Assembly: GCF_000315795.1 (NCBI RefSeq)
Contig: NZ_ANHY01000014.1
Coordinates: 62,001 to 126,000 of the forward strand
Direction: 5' to 3'
DNA: 64,000 bases
Source: Caenispirillum salinarum AK4
GTDB taxonomy: Bacteria; Pseudomonadota; Alphaproteobacteria; Rhodospirillales; Rhodospirillaceae
The position numbers and the translations under genes are program-made. Shown here piece by piece: positions 8,125 to 17,489 of this stretch; the first letter of the stretch is position 1; each line of letters starts with the position of its first letter. The notes below the pieces were generated by a model. The model did no database searches and had not been told where the DNA came from. It was given only the letters and a program-made list of their open reading frames with translations.

Positions 8125-10782
8125 CTACCCGCCGCCGACGAGCGCCGCCAGGACCGAGATGAGTCGATGCGGCGGGGCGGGCTTTTCAATGCGCGGGGCG
8201 TCGGAAAGCTCCGGCGGGAATGTGATCGTCTCCGAATAGCCGGTCGTGAAGACGAAGGGAATGTCGCGCTCCCGCAGGACCCGCGCCGCCGGCCAGACGA
8301 ACTCTTCGTTCAGGTTGATGTCGAGCACTGCCCCGTCCAGGGCGTCCACGTCGGCGCTGCGCAATGCATGGCCGAGGGTGGGGGCGGGGCCGATGACGGA
8401 ACAGCCGGCGGCCCGCAGGGCATCCCCCATCTCCTCGGCCACGAGGTGCTGGTCCTCGACCAGAAGGATTCGTCGGCCCTTCAGGGCTTCGGGATGCCCG
8501 GCCGCAGGCTTCGGGGTCCGGCGCGCGGCAGGCCCATCCCGGTCGTCCGGGGCCCGCAGCCGGTGGAGCGGCAGGTCGAAGGCGACCTTGAGCCCGTCCC
8601 GCGCGAAATCGAGCGTGACGGTGCCGCTCAGCTCAAACGCCACCGCCTGTTCGATCAGGCGAGAGCCGAAGCCCTTGCGCTCCGGCGGCTCCTCGATCGG
8701 CGGGCCGCCGTGCTCGGCCCACCGCAGCACCAGGCGGCGGCCGTCGTCGTCGTGCAGCGACCAATCTATGGTGACGCGCCCGTCGGGGGTGGAGAGTGCG
8801 CCATACTTGGCGGCGTTGGTGACCAACTCGTGCAGCGCCAGCGACAGCGTCTGCGCCGCCTTAGGGGTCACCCGCAGGTCCGGCCCCGTCATTCGGATGC
8901 GCGGGGCCTCGGCATCGACATAGGGGCCGACGGCGTCGTCGATCAGGTCGCGAAACCGCGCCCCTTCCCACCGGCTGGCGGCCAGGAGCGCGTGCGACTG
9001 CGCCAGGGCCTCGATGCGGCCGACGAAGGCCCTGGCGCCCGTGCCGTCGTTTCCGCCACTCCGTCCCAGGCTCTGCTGGGCGATCGCCTGGACCACCGCG
9101 AGGACGTTCTTCACGCGATGGTCCAACTCGGCCATCAGCATGGTCTGGTGCTCCTCGGCCATTTTGCGGTCGGTGACGTCGATCGCGGCGCCGAACCACT
9201 CGACGATCTCGCCGTCGTCGCCGAGCAGCGGGACCGCCCGCGACCGCATCCAGCCGACGCTGCCGTCCACACGGTGCACACGGTGCTCCTGATCGAAGAT
9301 CGTCTTGCCGCTGATCGCTTCATCGATGGCCGCTGTGACCTGGGGCCGGTCATCGGGAGGTATGTAGGCGTCCATCCAGTTCTGGCGCGGTTCCTCCGTG
9401 TCCGCCATGAAGCCGCGCCCCTCCAGGTCCCGCATCTCCGACCAGTCGGCGCTCATGCGGTAGACGACGTTGGAGGTCGAGGTGACCAGGGCGCGGAACC
9501 GTTCCTCGCTCTCGCGCAGGGCCCGTTCGAGCGTCTTCTGGTCGGTGACGTCGCGGAAGATGTGGGCCGCGCCGATCTGGTGCCCGTCCCGGTCGCGCAC
9601 CGGGCTGAAACGCAGGTCGTAGACGCGCGTGTCGGCCTTCGACGGCCCGAATTCCATGATCACGTTGAACGCTTCGCCTGCCAATGCGCGATGCCATATC
9701 TCCTGGGCCTTCCGCTGCTCCTCCGGCCAGGGCGCCAGCGGCTCCAGCAGGTTTTCTCCGATGCGAATGCGGTGGCCCCAGAGCTTTTCGTACTCGCGCC
9801 CGTAGGCGTCGTTGAAGTAAAGGGTCCGGTAGCTGGTATCGAGCGCGGCGATGAGGTCCTGGGTGCCCTGTGTGATCCCGTCGATCATCGCGTGCGCCCG
9901 GCTCAACTCCTCCTCCGCCCGCACGCGGGCCGTGATGTCGAGGAAGTAAAGCGCCACCCCTTCCGCATGGGGATAGCAGCGCGCGTAGAACCATGCGTCG
10001 AGCGGCGGATAGTAGGCCTCCACGGTCGTCGCCACCCGCTCGGTCATCGTCCTGCGGTAGGGCGCGCCGAAGGCGGTGTCGTCAACACCGGGAAAGATGT
10101 CCCAGAACACCTTGCCGAGGATGGCCTGGCCGGACTCCACCATGGGGCGGATGATCTCTTCGCCGCGCGGATTGACGAACGTGATGCGCCAGTCGGCGTC
10201 GAAGGTCATGAGGCCGTCGGCAATGCTGTCCACGATGTTCCGCGCCCGTGCCTCGCTCGTCCGCAGGGCAGCCTCGGCCTTTGAGCGGGACCGCTCGGCG
10301 ACGACGCGGTTCGTGGTTTCCGTCGCCGTGTTCAGGATGCCGCCGATCGTGCCATCCTCAAGGGGGATCTCCATGAAGCTGTAGTCGAACCAGGCGTCCT
10401 CGATCCTGCCGTGGCGGCGGATCGGCAGGAACTGGTTCTCGGCATGAGTTGAGCCGTTTCCCGCCAACACGCCGGCGAACAGCGGCCCGATCGTCCCCCA
10501 GATTTCCGGGAACACCTCGCGCGCCGGGCGGCCCAGCGCGGCGGGGTGCTTGTCTGCGATCAGGTCGCGCCAGGCGTCGTTGTAGAGAAGGGCGAAGTCG
10601 GGCCCCCAATAGATGCCCACCGGAGTGGTCGCGCGGAGCATCATGCCCGCAGCCGTCTTCAGGGGCACCGGCCAGTCCTCCGGATGGCCGAGCGGCGTCG
10701 CGGCCCAGTCGTGGGAGCGGATCAGCGCCCCCATGTCGCCGCCTCCGGAAAGGGCGGCCGGCAGTCCATGGTCTTCAGGCAA
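8125..10782 (-). CDS. PAS-domain HWE-family hybrid histidine kinase with C-terminal receiver
   Basis: This cytoplasmic sensor kinase (885 aa) has no membrane segment. Four PAS/PAC-like repeats cover roughly 20-545 (motifs such as IFRDVTDQKTLERAL and GAAIDVTDRKMAEEH). They are followed by an HWE kinase core with phospho-His H555 in LDHRVKN, LALHELVTNAAKYGAL and the WAEHGG segment. A receiver follows with LLVEDQ, D821 in VLDINLN, and IEKPAP. The TTG start (10780-10782) is chosen because AGAGGAG lies 7 nt upstream and because family members begin a few residues before the GGGDMGALIRSHDW segment. An ATG at 10732-10734 is the alternative. The next upstream gene on the strand is a lone receiver, probably a partner. 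Confidence 0.9.
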   Translation of the reverse strand: MPEDHGLPAALSGGGDMGALIRSHDWAATPLGHPEDWPVPLKTAAGMMLRATTPVGIYWGPDFALLYNDAWRDLIADKHPAALGRPAREVFPEIWGTIGPLFAGVLAGNGSTHAENQFLPIRRHGRIEDAWFDYSFMEIPLEDGTIGGILNTATETTNRVVAERSRSKAEAALRTSEARARNIVDSIADGLMTFDADWRITFVNPRGEEIIRPMVESGQAILGKVFWDIFPGVDDTAFGAPYRRTMTERVATTVEAYYPPLDAWFYARCYPHAEGVALYFLDITARVRAEEELSRAHAMIDGITQGTQDLIAALDTSYRTLYFNDAYGREYEKLWGHRIRIGENLLEPLAPWPEEQRKAQEIWHRALAGEAFNVIMEFGPSKADTRVYDLRFSPVRDRDGHQIGAAHIFRDVTDQKTLERALRESEERFRALVTSTSNVVYRMSADWSEMRDLEGRGFMADTEEPRQNWMDAYIPPDDRPQVTAAIDEAISGKTIFDQEHRVHRVDGSVGWMRSRAVPLLGDDGEIVEWFGAAIDVTDRKMAEEHQTMLMAELDHRVKNVLAVVQAIAQQSLGRSGGNDGTGARAFVGRIEALAQSHALLAASRWEGARFRDLIDDAVGPYVDAEAPRIRMTGPDLRVTPKAAQTLSLALHELVTNAAKYGALSTPDGRVTIDWSLHDDDGRRLVLRWAEHGGPPIEEPPERKGFGSRLIEQAVAFELSGTVTLDFARDGLKVAFDLPLHRLRAPDDRDGPAARRTPKPAAGHPEALKGRRILLVEDQHLVAEEMGDALRAAGCSVIGPAPTLGHALRSADVDALDGAVLDINLNEEFVWPAARVLRERDIPFVFTTGYSETITFPPELSDAPRIEKPAPPHRLISVLAALVGGG

Positions 10783-10908
10783 GCGGTTGCTCCTCTGGTC
10801 CCGGCCGTTTGCGGGGCGCAATCGCGTCCGGGCCCGGCGAAAGGAACCACGCGACCACCGGGCCGCCGCCCGAACCATGGCGGGCCGGATTGCGTACGGG
10901 TGCACCGG

Positions 10909-11274
10909 TCAGCTGAACAAATTGTCAAGCGCCGTTGCCAACTGATCGCGGCGGAAGGGCTTCTCCAGGGCTGGCTCGGAAAACCCCAGCCGCGCCAGTT
11001 CGCAGCCCCCGTAGCCGGACGCCAGCAGGAACGGAATGCCGGCGTCCCGCAATGACCGGGCGACCGGGGCGGACGACGTGCCGCCGAGGTTGGCGTCCAG
11101 GATGCAGCCGTCGATCTCGGCACGGCGTCGGACGATGATGTCCACCGCCTGGTCCACGTTGCCGCACGACCCGATGACCTGATGGCCCAGATCTTCGATC
11201 ATGTCGGTCAGCGTCATGGCGATGAGGGCCTCGTCCTCCACCACCAGAAGGGCGAGCGTGCCGTCATCGGCCAT
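10909..11274 (-). CDS. Single-domain response regulator (receiver)
   Basis: This 121-aa protein consists only of a CheY-like receiver: LLVVEDEALIAMTL (acidic pocket), phospho-Asp in CILDANL, and EKPF with the conserved Lys. The ATG at 11274 overlaps the end of the CheB/CheR-type kinase by 11 nt, so it is cotranslated with it. Receivers of this type usually act as phosphoryl sinks or shuttles for HWE kinases. Both neighbours are HWE kinases, so crosstalk between them is likely (inference). Confidence 0.93.
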   Translation of the reverse strand: MADDGTLALLVVEDEALIAMTLTDMIEDLGHQVIGSCGNVDQAVDIIVRRRAEIDGCILDANLGGTSSAPVARSLRDAGIPFLLASGYGGCELARLGFSEPALEKPFRRDQLATALDNLFS

Positions 11275-14200
11275 TGCGGATACTTCCGTCCATCGGCATC
11301 TCCATCGAGCAGACGAGGCCATCCGGGCGGTAGTCCAGCGAGACAACACCGTTCAATTCATGGGCCACGCCCTGCTTCAGCATCCGGGTTCCGAAGCCGT
11401 TGCGCGTCGGCGGCGTGACCGCGGGGCCGCCGTGTTCGGCCCAGGAGAGACACAGCCGCTTGCCGCCGTTATCCGAATCGACGCGCCACGTCAGCGCGAC
11501 GTTGCCTTCGGGAACGGACAGGGCGCCATACTTCAGGGCGTTGGTGACAAGTTCGTGCAGCGCCATCGTGAAGGAAATGGTCGCATTCGGCGAGAGCGTG
11601 ACGTCCGGTCCCTCCACGGCCACGGAGTCGCTGCCGTCCAGGCTGAAGCCCTGCAGCATGTCGTGCACGAGCGTTCGCAGGGACGCGCCCGTCCAGTTGC
11701 CGCGCGTCAGCAGCGCGTGGGCGGCGGCCAGCGCCTGGAGCCGCTTTTCGAAGGCGGCGCAGAAATCGTCCATGGTCCCGCTGGACCGCTGGGTCTGGTA
11801 GGCCACGGACTGGACGACCGTCAGCATGTTCTTGACGCGGTGATTCAACTCGCCGATGAGCAGCCGCTGGGCCTCCTGCCAGTTGCGCAGTTCGGTGATG
11901 TCGCGCACCAGCGCGGTGCCCCGCAACGGCTGTCCCTGCGCGTCGCGCTCGAAGATGCCGGTGGCATGAACATGGCACACCTTGCCGTCGGGATGCGTGA
12001 CGCGGAATTCCACGTCGAAGTGCCGGCCTTCGCGCATGCTCTCGGTCAGGTGCGCGTCGATCTCCGGCCGGTCGTCGGGCAGCACGCGGTCGAGCCAGTC
12101 CCGGTCCGCCATGCCGCTGCCCAGGCCGATGATTTCCTGACCACGGGCATCCCACGTCACTTTCCCGGTCCGCAAGTCCCAGGCGCCCCATCCGACGTGC
12201 GAGGCGTTCGTCGCCATGGTCAGCAGGTCGCGCGCCTCGCGCAGTTCCTCCTCGCTGCGCCGCCGCTCGGTCACGTCCGAGGCCGCGCCGAACCACTCCC
12301 GGATCTCGCCTTCGTCGTCCAGCAGGGGAACCGCGCGGGATTGCGTCCAGCCGACGGAACCGTCCGCCTGTCGCACCCGGTGCTCCAGTTCGAAGGGCAC
12401 CTTGTCGCGGACCGACCTCTTGATGCGCTCCCACACGGCGGCCTGATCCTCGAGGAGGATGTATTTGTCGGGCCAGTTTCGGTCGGGCGCTCCCGTATCC
12501 TCCAGAAAGCCGCGCCCCTGCAGTTCCCACATCTCCGTCCAGTCGGGGCCCATGCGATACACGACGTCGGAGGTCGCCTGCACCAGGGCGCGGAACCGCT
12601 CCTCGCTTTCCTGCATCCGGGCGACCGCCTCCCGCCGCTCCGTCACGTCGATGAAGGTGACGACGATGCCGTCGATGCGGTCGTCAATGGTGCGGTAGGG
12701 GCGCAGCCGCATCATCAGCCACCCGCCTTCAGCGGTGGCGACCTCCTGCTCCAGCGGCGCCAGGTCGCGCAGCACGGCAGTGGCATCCGTCGTGATGCCG
12801 TCGTAGGTCAGCCGATGGGTGAAATCGGTGATGGTGCGGCCGATGTCGGCCTCGGTGATGTTGAACAGGTCCGCGATGCGCGGCGTGAACATGCGGATGC
12901 GCAGTTCCGGGTCGAGAAACAGCGTGCCGATATCGGTGGCGGCGACCAGGTTCTGCAGGTCGCTGTGGGAGGTGGAGACGCTTTCGAGCTTGCTTTTCAG
13001 CTCCGAGTTGACCGTCTGCAACTCCTCGTTCATGGACTGCAGTTCCTCCTTCGAGGTCTCCAGTTCCTCGGAGGTGGAGCGGTATTCCTCGTTGATGGAC
13101 TGCAATTCCTCGTTGGCGACGCGCAGGTCCTGGATGGTGTTCTCGTGCTCGACGCGCGAGTTCTTCAGCCGTTCCTCGGCCGCCCGCAACTCTTCCCGCA
13201 GGCGCTGGGTTTCGTCGGCCCCGCCGGAGCCCGCGGCCAGTTCCACCTCCTCGACCGCGCCGCCCTCCAGGAAGAAGACCAGCGCCTGGCTTGCGGGTCC
13301 GTCATCGTCCGTGCGGACCGGCGTTACCTGCATGAGCACCCGGCGGCGCGTACCGTTGAAGGCGACCGGCACGGGCAGCGTCAGCGAGTGGTCGCCGTGG
13401 TCGAAGGCGCGGCGCAGGGCCGTCCGCAGGTCCAGCCGCAATTCCGGCCGCACCAGACCCGCGAGATCGGCGGTGAAGGGGCCGGCGCTCGGCAGAAGAT
13501 AGCGGCCGGCGTTGGGCGACAGGTGCAGAATACGATGCTCGTGGTCGACCAGGACGCTTGGCGGCGCGCCGCCCTCCAGCGCGTGGATGTGCGTGGCGCC
13601 CAGCCCGCGCTCCCGCTCCTCCCGCTCCGGTTCCCGCGACGGGGCCGGTACGTGCGGCCTGTGCTCGGCCGGCATCTGGTTGAGCTTCGGGAGGTTCCGG
13701 GACGCCTGCGGCCGCGCGCGGTAGAGCCGCGCATCGCGGCTGACCGTGAAGAAGATGTCGGGGGTGGCTTCCACCGTCTCGGCCGATCCCACGAACAGGA
13801 AGCCGTGCGGTTTCAGGCCGTAATGGAACAGCGTGCAGACCTGGCGCTGCAGTTCCCGTTCCATGTAGATCAGCAGGTTGCGGCAGGTGATGAGGTCCAG
13901 GCGCATGAAGGGCGGGTCCTTCAGCACGCTGTGCGTGGCGAAAAGGACGGTGTCGCGCACGTCCTTCTTGACGCGGTAGTGCCGTCCCTCGCGCACGAAG
14001 AACCGCCGCAGGCGCTCCTCCGACACGTCGGCCTGTATCGCCTCGGGGTAGCGCGCCTCCCGCGCCGTGCCGAGCGCCCCTTCGTCCAGGTCGGTGGCGA
14101 AGATCTGGATCGGCAGTGTCACGCGGCGCCGCTCCGCCTCCTCCAGCAAAAGGATGGCGACGCTGTAGGCCTCTTCGCCGGTGGCGCAACCGGCAACCCA

Positions 14201-15127
14201 GACCCGGAGACCGGCCTCGGGGTCGGCGTCGTCGAAGATGGGCTTGATGGCGTCCTCCACGAGCACCTCGTAGGCGGAGGGATCGCGGAAGAAGGTGGTG
14301 ACGGAAATCAGCAGGTCGCTGAAAAGCTCCTGCGCCTCCTCGGGGTTCGTGCTCAGGTAGCCGGCGTAGTCGTGAAGGTTGGTGCGCCGCGTCACCTGCA
14401 TCCGCCGCGTCACCCGGCGCATGACCGTGGCGCGCTTGTAGCTGGAAAAGTCATGCCCCGTCCGGGCGCGGAGGAAATGCACGATCCGCCGCAATTCGCG
14501 CTCTGACTCATCAACATCCAGCGCCCCGACCGCCCGCTTGCTCCGGGTCACCTCGACGAAGCGCTCCACCAGTCGGTCGACGGGACCCACGAAATCGGCC
14601 GTGCCCGACGACAGCGCGCTGCGCGGCATCATGGCGTATTCGGCCTCGGCGGGGTCCTGGACGAAGACCACGCCGCCCCCCTCCTTGATCGCGCGCACGC
14701 CCACCGCCCCGTCGGAGCCCGCGCCGGAAAGGACGACCGCCATGCCGTCGCCCCGCCCGGCAGCGACCGAGCGGAAGAACATGTCGATGGGGGCACGGTG
14801 GCCGCGCGGCTCAGAAAACGGCCGGGCCGACACGTCGTCGCCGTCGATCACCAGTTCCTTGTCCGGCGGGATCACGTAGATGCAGTTGGGGGTCAGGTGC
14901 GGGCTGTCTTCCACCTGCTGAACCGGCATGGTCGTGCAAGCGCCCAGGATTTCGGCAAGTTGGCTGGGCCGGTCCGGCGCCAGATGCACGATGACGACAT
15001 AGGCGAAGCCGAGGTCCGCCGGAAGCTGATTGAAGAACTGCCGCAACGCCGTGATGCCACCGGCCGAGGCTCCTATCGCGCACACTGGTGTGACGGCGGC
15101 CTCGTGTGACTTCTGGTGTTTTGTCAT
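11264..15127 (-). CDS. CheB-CheR-PAS-HWE histidine kinase, multidomain
   Basis: This 1287-aa cytoplasmic protein combines several domains. CheB methylesterase is at 10-195 (GASAGG with catalytic Ser, HLAPDRPS, GAGSDGA). The CheR methyltransferase is at about 205-480 (FFRDPSAYEVL, VWVAGCATGEEAYS SAM site, LITCRNLLIYM). A coiled-coil hinge at about 660-740 is rich in EELQSINEE/EELETSKEEL repeats. Three PAS domains follow, then an HWE kinase with H1096 in LNHRVKN and LALHELV-like MALHELVTNALKYGAL. CheB-CheR-PAS fusions are known outside classical chemotaxis operons. No che genes or receptor are nearby, so the methyl-accepting target is unknown. It is the first gene of a run with the overlapping receiver and second kinase downstream. 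Confidence 0.93.
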   Translation of the reverse strand: MTKHQKSHEAAVTPVCAIGASAGGITALRQFFNQLPADLGFAYVVIVHLAPDRPSQLAEILGACTTMPVQQVEDSPHLTPNCIYVIPPDKELVIDGDDVSARPFSEPRGHRAPIDMFFRSVAAGRGDGMAVVLSGAGSDGAVGVRAIKEGGGVVFVQDPAEAEYAMMPRSALSSGTADFVGPVDRLVERFVEVTRSKRAVGALDVDESERELRRIVHFLRARTGHDFSSYKRATVMRRVTRRMQVTRRTNLHDYAGYLSTNPEEAQELFSDLLISVTTFFRDPSAYEVLVEDAIKPIFDDADPEAGLRVWVAGCATGEEAYSVAILLLEEAERRRVTLPIQIFATDLDEGALGTAREARYPEAIQADVSEERLRRFFVREGRHYRVKKDVRDTVLFATHSVLKDPPFMRLDLITCRNLLIYMERELQRQVCTLFHYGLKPHGFLFVGSAETVEATPDIFFTVSRDARLYRARPQASRNLPKLNQMPAEHRPHVPAPSREPEREERERGLGATHIHALEGGAPPSVLVDHEHRILHLSPNAGRYLLPSAGPFTADLAGLVRPELRLDLRTALRRAFDHGDHSLTLPVPVAFNGTRRRVLMQVTPVRTDDDGPASQALVFFLEGGAVEEVELAAGSGGADETQRLREELRAAEERLKNSRVEHENTIQDLRVANEELQSINEEYRSTSEELETSKEELQSMNEELQTVNSELKSKLESVSTSHSDLQNLVAATDIGTLFLDPELRIRMFTPRIADLFNITEADIGRTITDFTHRLTYDGITTDATAVLRDLAPLEQEVATAEGGWLMMRLRPYRTIDDRIDGIVVTFIDVTERREAVARMQESEERFRALVQATSDVVYRMGPDWTEMWELQGRGFLEDTGAPDRNWPDKYILLEDQAAVWERIKRSVRDKVPFELEHRVRQADGSVGWTQSRAVPLLDDEGEIREWFGAASDVTERRRSEEELREARDLLTMATNASHVGWGAWDLRTGKVTWDARGQEIIGLGSGMADRDWLDRVLPDDRPEIDAHLTESMREGRHFDVEFRVTHPDGKVCHVHATGIFERDAQGQPLRGTALVRDITELRNWQEAQRLLIGELNHRVKNMLTVVQSVAYQTQRSSGTMDDFCAAFEKRLQALAAAHALLTRGNWTGASLRTLVHDMLQGFSLDGSDSVAVEGPDVTLSPNATISFTMALHELVTNALKYGALSVPEGNVALTWRVDSDNGGKRLCLSWAEHGGPAVTPPTRNGFGTRMLKQGVAHELNGVVSLDYRPDGLVCSMEMPMDGSIRNGR

Positions 15128-15167
15128 TCTTCGTCCTTTCCCGGCCAGGACCCGTCGGCGTCACGGT

Positions 15168-15191
15168 CTGGTACTGCTTTACAGGTACCAG
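15168..15191. repeat. Short inverted repeat upstream of the CheB-CheR kinase
   Basis: CTGGTAC (15168-15174) and GTACCAG (15185-15191) form a 7-bp inverted repeat with a 10-nt spacer, about 40 nt before the kinase start. It could be an operator or a leader hairpin. No other copy was found nearby. Confidence 0.3.
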
Positions 15192-15340
15192 TGGCCGAGG
15201 CCCAAGTCACGACCTTGTCCACTGCGCCGGGGGTGCGCCGGTACCAATACTCCCCCGCCGCCGCCCGGCGGGCGACCAGGCCCGAGGATGACCGGCAGGC
15301 CGATGGGACTGGGTCGTTATCCGGGGTGGCGCCTGGAATG

Positions 15341-15727
15341 TCAGGCGTTCCGCGTTTCCAGCAGGGACTGGAGGGCGCGCTGGAGATGCGCCGGAGCCAC
15401 GGGCTTGACGAGCCAGGGGGTGTCGCGAAGCGCTGGCGGCAGGTCGGGCGGCGTGTCATATCCCGAGGTAAATATCACCGCCATGCCCCTGGCTGCGGCG
15501 CGCTCCGCCGCGCTGTAGCACAGGCCGTCGAGCAATTCGATATCGAGCACCGCGCAGTCGGCATCCGCGGTCGCGGCCAGATCCTCCGCCGAGGCGCAGT
15601 CTGCGGCGACGCTGACGACGGTGCATCCCCAATCCTCCAGCATGGTCGACATGGTCAGCGCGATGGACCAGTTGTCCTCCGCCAGAAGAACACGAAGACC
15701 CGGAAAGGATGGCGCGGCCGATGGCAT
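15341..15727 (-). CDS. Single-domain response regulator (receiver)
   Basis: This 128-aa receiver begins at ATG 15725-15727. It has LLAEDN at the acidic pocket, phospho-Asp in CAVLDIELLDG, FTSGYD, and LVKPVAP with the conserved Lys. It has no output domain. It lies upstream of the CheB-CheR kinase on the same strand but is separated by 213 nt, so it may be transcribed separately. An EcfG-like promoter precedes it. Confidence 0.92.
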   Translation of the reverse strand: MPSAAPSFPGLRVLLAEDNWSIALTMSTMLEDWGCTVVSVAADCASAEDLAATADADCAVLDIELLDGLCYSAAERAAARGMAVIFTSGYDTPPDLPPALRDTPWLVKPVAPAHLQRALQSLLETRNA

Positions 15728-15788
15728 CGGTTTGTCCTTGGGCGGCTGTGTCACCAGGCGCGGAAACCTCGCTGGTCGGGGGAGTTGG

Positions 15789-15813
15789 AACACTCCACCA
15801 GCGCTCATGTTCC
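15789..15813 (-). promoter_or_regulatory. EcfG-type (general stress response) promoter candidate
   Basis: On the minus strand GGAAC (15809-15813) is followed after 17 nt by GTT (15789-15791), which fits the alphaproteobacterial EcfG consensus GGAAC-N16/17-cGTT. It lies about 60 nt upstream of the receiver gene. HWE kinases and lone receivers often feed the PhyR-NepR-EcfG stress response, which supports the assignment. The match is by eye. Confidence 0.45.
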
Positions 15814-16015
15814 GCGGGGCTTTCGGCTTAACCGGAACCGGTGAATTCAGTCTTTCGTCCCCGTCGCGCCGGCCTCCGGCCGACTGCGGGCACCTGGGCC
15901 AAACCAAAGTCTCACCCCACAGGGCACCGAGCCGAAGACAAAGGCCGAGAGTGCCCGCCGCCGCTCATGCGACACGGCGTCCCCCGTCGATCGCCAAGGG
16001 CGTTCTACCTGCGTG

Positions 16016-16462
16016 TCATAGGTGGTTAACATCGACAGGCACCGCCCACCGGTCCCGCAGGTATTCCGCTGCGAGGCGCCGGTGGCAGTGGTGGGCGGCC
16101 GCCTCGCTGCACAGGAGGCAGGCGCGGTCGAAATCCTCCGGCCGGAGGCGCTCCTCAACCCGCCGCGCCGCGATCAGGGCCAGGTAGCGGTCGGCGTAGG
16201 CGTCCCACCGCTCCACCTTCTTGCGGTAGGCGTCCAGCATCTCGGGCTCCGGCGCCAGCAGCGGTTCGTGCCGGTATCCGATGCCGCCAATGGCGCGCAG
16301 GAAGTATGCGAGGTCGCGCGCCTTGGCGAACCCGGCGAGCTGCGACCCCGTCCGCAGCCGCACGTCGACCACCGTCGCCACCTCGGCCTCCCGCAGCCGG
16401 CCGAAGAAGTGTTCGGCGCTGGATTGCGTGAAACCGATGGTGGCGAGGGTGATGTCGGCCAC
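16016..16462 (-). CDS. DUF488 family protein
   Basis: This 148-aa protein of DUF488 family type begins TIGFTQSSAEHFFGRL and ends with CLLCSEAAAHHCHR, the characteristic Cys/His cluster of the family. The GTG start (16460-16462) has GGAGA 8 nt upstream, inside the end of the dehalogenase gene, so the two are cotranscribed. The biochemical role of DUF488 is not established. It is the last gene of the torR-torD-torA-dehalogenase run. A longer ATG start at 16522 would overlap the dehalogenase and is less likely. Confidence 0.88.
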   Translation of the reverse strand: MADITLATIGFTQSSAEHFFGRLREAEVATVVDVRLRTGSQLAGFAKARDLAYFLRAIGGIGYRHEPLLAPEPEMLDAYRKKVERWDAYADRYLALIAARRVEERLRPEDFDRACLLCSEAAAHHCHRRLAAEYLRDRWAVPVDVNHL

Positions 16463-16466
16463 GGTT

Positions 16467-17447
16467 TCAGTCTCCGGTGCCCTGGCGCGTCCGGCGCAGC
16501 CAGTCGGCGAGGGCGCGGCCAATGGCTTCCGGCTGGTCTTCCTGGATGTAGTGCAGTCCTTCGCCGATGAAGGCCGTCTCGATGGTCTTCAGGTTGGCCG
16601 CCAGCCACTCGGCCACGGGCGGCGGGTTGAGCGCGCCGGGGCGCGCGTAGACGTGCAGGAACGGCATGTCGGTCTCCCGCATCCAGGAAAAGTAGGTCTC
16701 CAACTCGCGCACCACGTCGGCCGGTTCCCCGGCGATGGGCAGTTCGCGGGGAAAGACGAGGATGGGCTTGCGCGTCCGGTCCTCGGGCGCGAAGGGCGCG
16801 CGGTAGTTGTCCATGACCTCCGCCGGCAGGTCCCGCATGACCGCGCCGGGCAGAATCTGCTCGATGAAGATGTGGTCGTCATGGACCATCTTCTCGCCCA
16901 CGCCATCGGTCCGCAGGTCGCGGAAGACGGGGCCGAAGTCGCCCATGGCCTCCAGCGAGGGGATGGGATAGGCCGGCGGCACCAGCGCTTCCATGAAGGC
17001 GACGGCGGCCACATTGTCAGGGTTGCGGGCGGCGTAGTGCAGGCCGATGGCCGAGCCCCAGTCGTGCAGGACGAAGGTGATGTCCTCCAGCGCCATGGCG
17101 TCGATGAAGGCGTCCATGTAGGCGCGATGGTCGGCGTAGGTGTAGGCGATGTCCGGCTGGCCGGAGCGTCCGAAACCGATCAGGTCGACGGCGATGACGC
17201 GGCCGTGCGGCTCCAGGTAGGGGATGACGTTGCGCCACAGGTAGGACCACGTCGGGTTGCCGTGCAGCAGGACGATGGGGTCGCCCTGGCCGGTCTCCAC
17301 ATAGGCCATGGTGGAGTCCAGCACGTCGACGGTTCGGGGCTCGTAGGGGAACTCCGCGCCGGGTTCCTGGGCCTGGGCCGGCGTGGAAAGCGTCAGCGCG
17401 GCCGCCAGCGTCGCGGCGGCCAGGACGGGCAGAGGCAGGTGTCGCAT
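16467..17447 (-). CDS. Haloalkane dehalogenase-like alpha/beta hydrolase, exported
   Basis: This 326-aa alpha/beta-hydrolase has a Sec signal peptide (MRHLPLPVLAAATLAAALTL, likely cleavage after AQA near residue 27). LLHGNPTWSYLWR carries the halide-binding Asn/Trp pair, nucleophile D129 sits in LHDWGS, and the catalytic His is in GLHYIQED. These are the haloalkane dehalogenase signatures, so hydrolysis of carbon-halogen bonds in the periplasm is predicted; the substrate is unknown. The start at 17447 is preceded by GGGAG. The gene lies downstream of torA, with repeat copy A in its leader. Confidence 0.88.
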   Translation of the reverse strand: MRHLPLPVLAAATLAAALTLSTPAQAQEPGAEFPYEPRTVDVLDSTMAYVETGQGDPIVLLHGNPTWSYLWRNVIPYLEPHGRVIAVDLIGFGRSGQPDIAYTYADHRAYMDAFIDAMALEDITFVLHDWGSAIGLHYAARNPDNVAAVAFMEALVPPAYPIPSLEAMGDFGPVFRDLRTDGVGEKMVHDDHIFIEQILPGAVMRDLPAEVMDNYRAPFAPEDRTRKPILVFPRELPIAGEPADVVRELETYFSWMRETDMPFLHVYARPGALNPPPVAEWLAANLKTIETAFIGEGLHYIQEDQPEAIGRALADWLRRTRQGTGD

Positions 17448-17489
17448 GGGTCGGGCTCCCATTGTGCGGGTCGCGCATCCCCCCTTAAT

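Noticed and set aside
11201-14506. 1101-codon plus-strand frame opposite the CheB-CheR kinase
   Set aside because: The minus-strand frame has complete recognisable domains. The plus frame is a shadow rich in R/G/H/V and lacking motifs.
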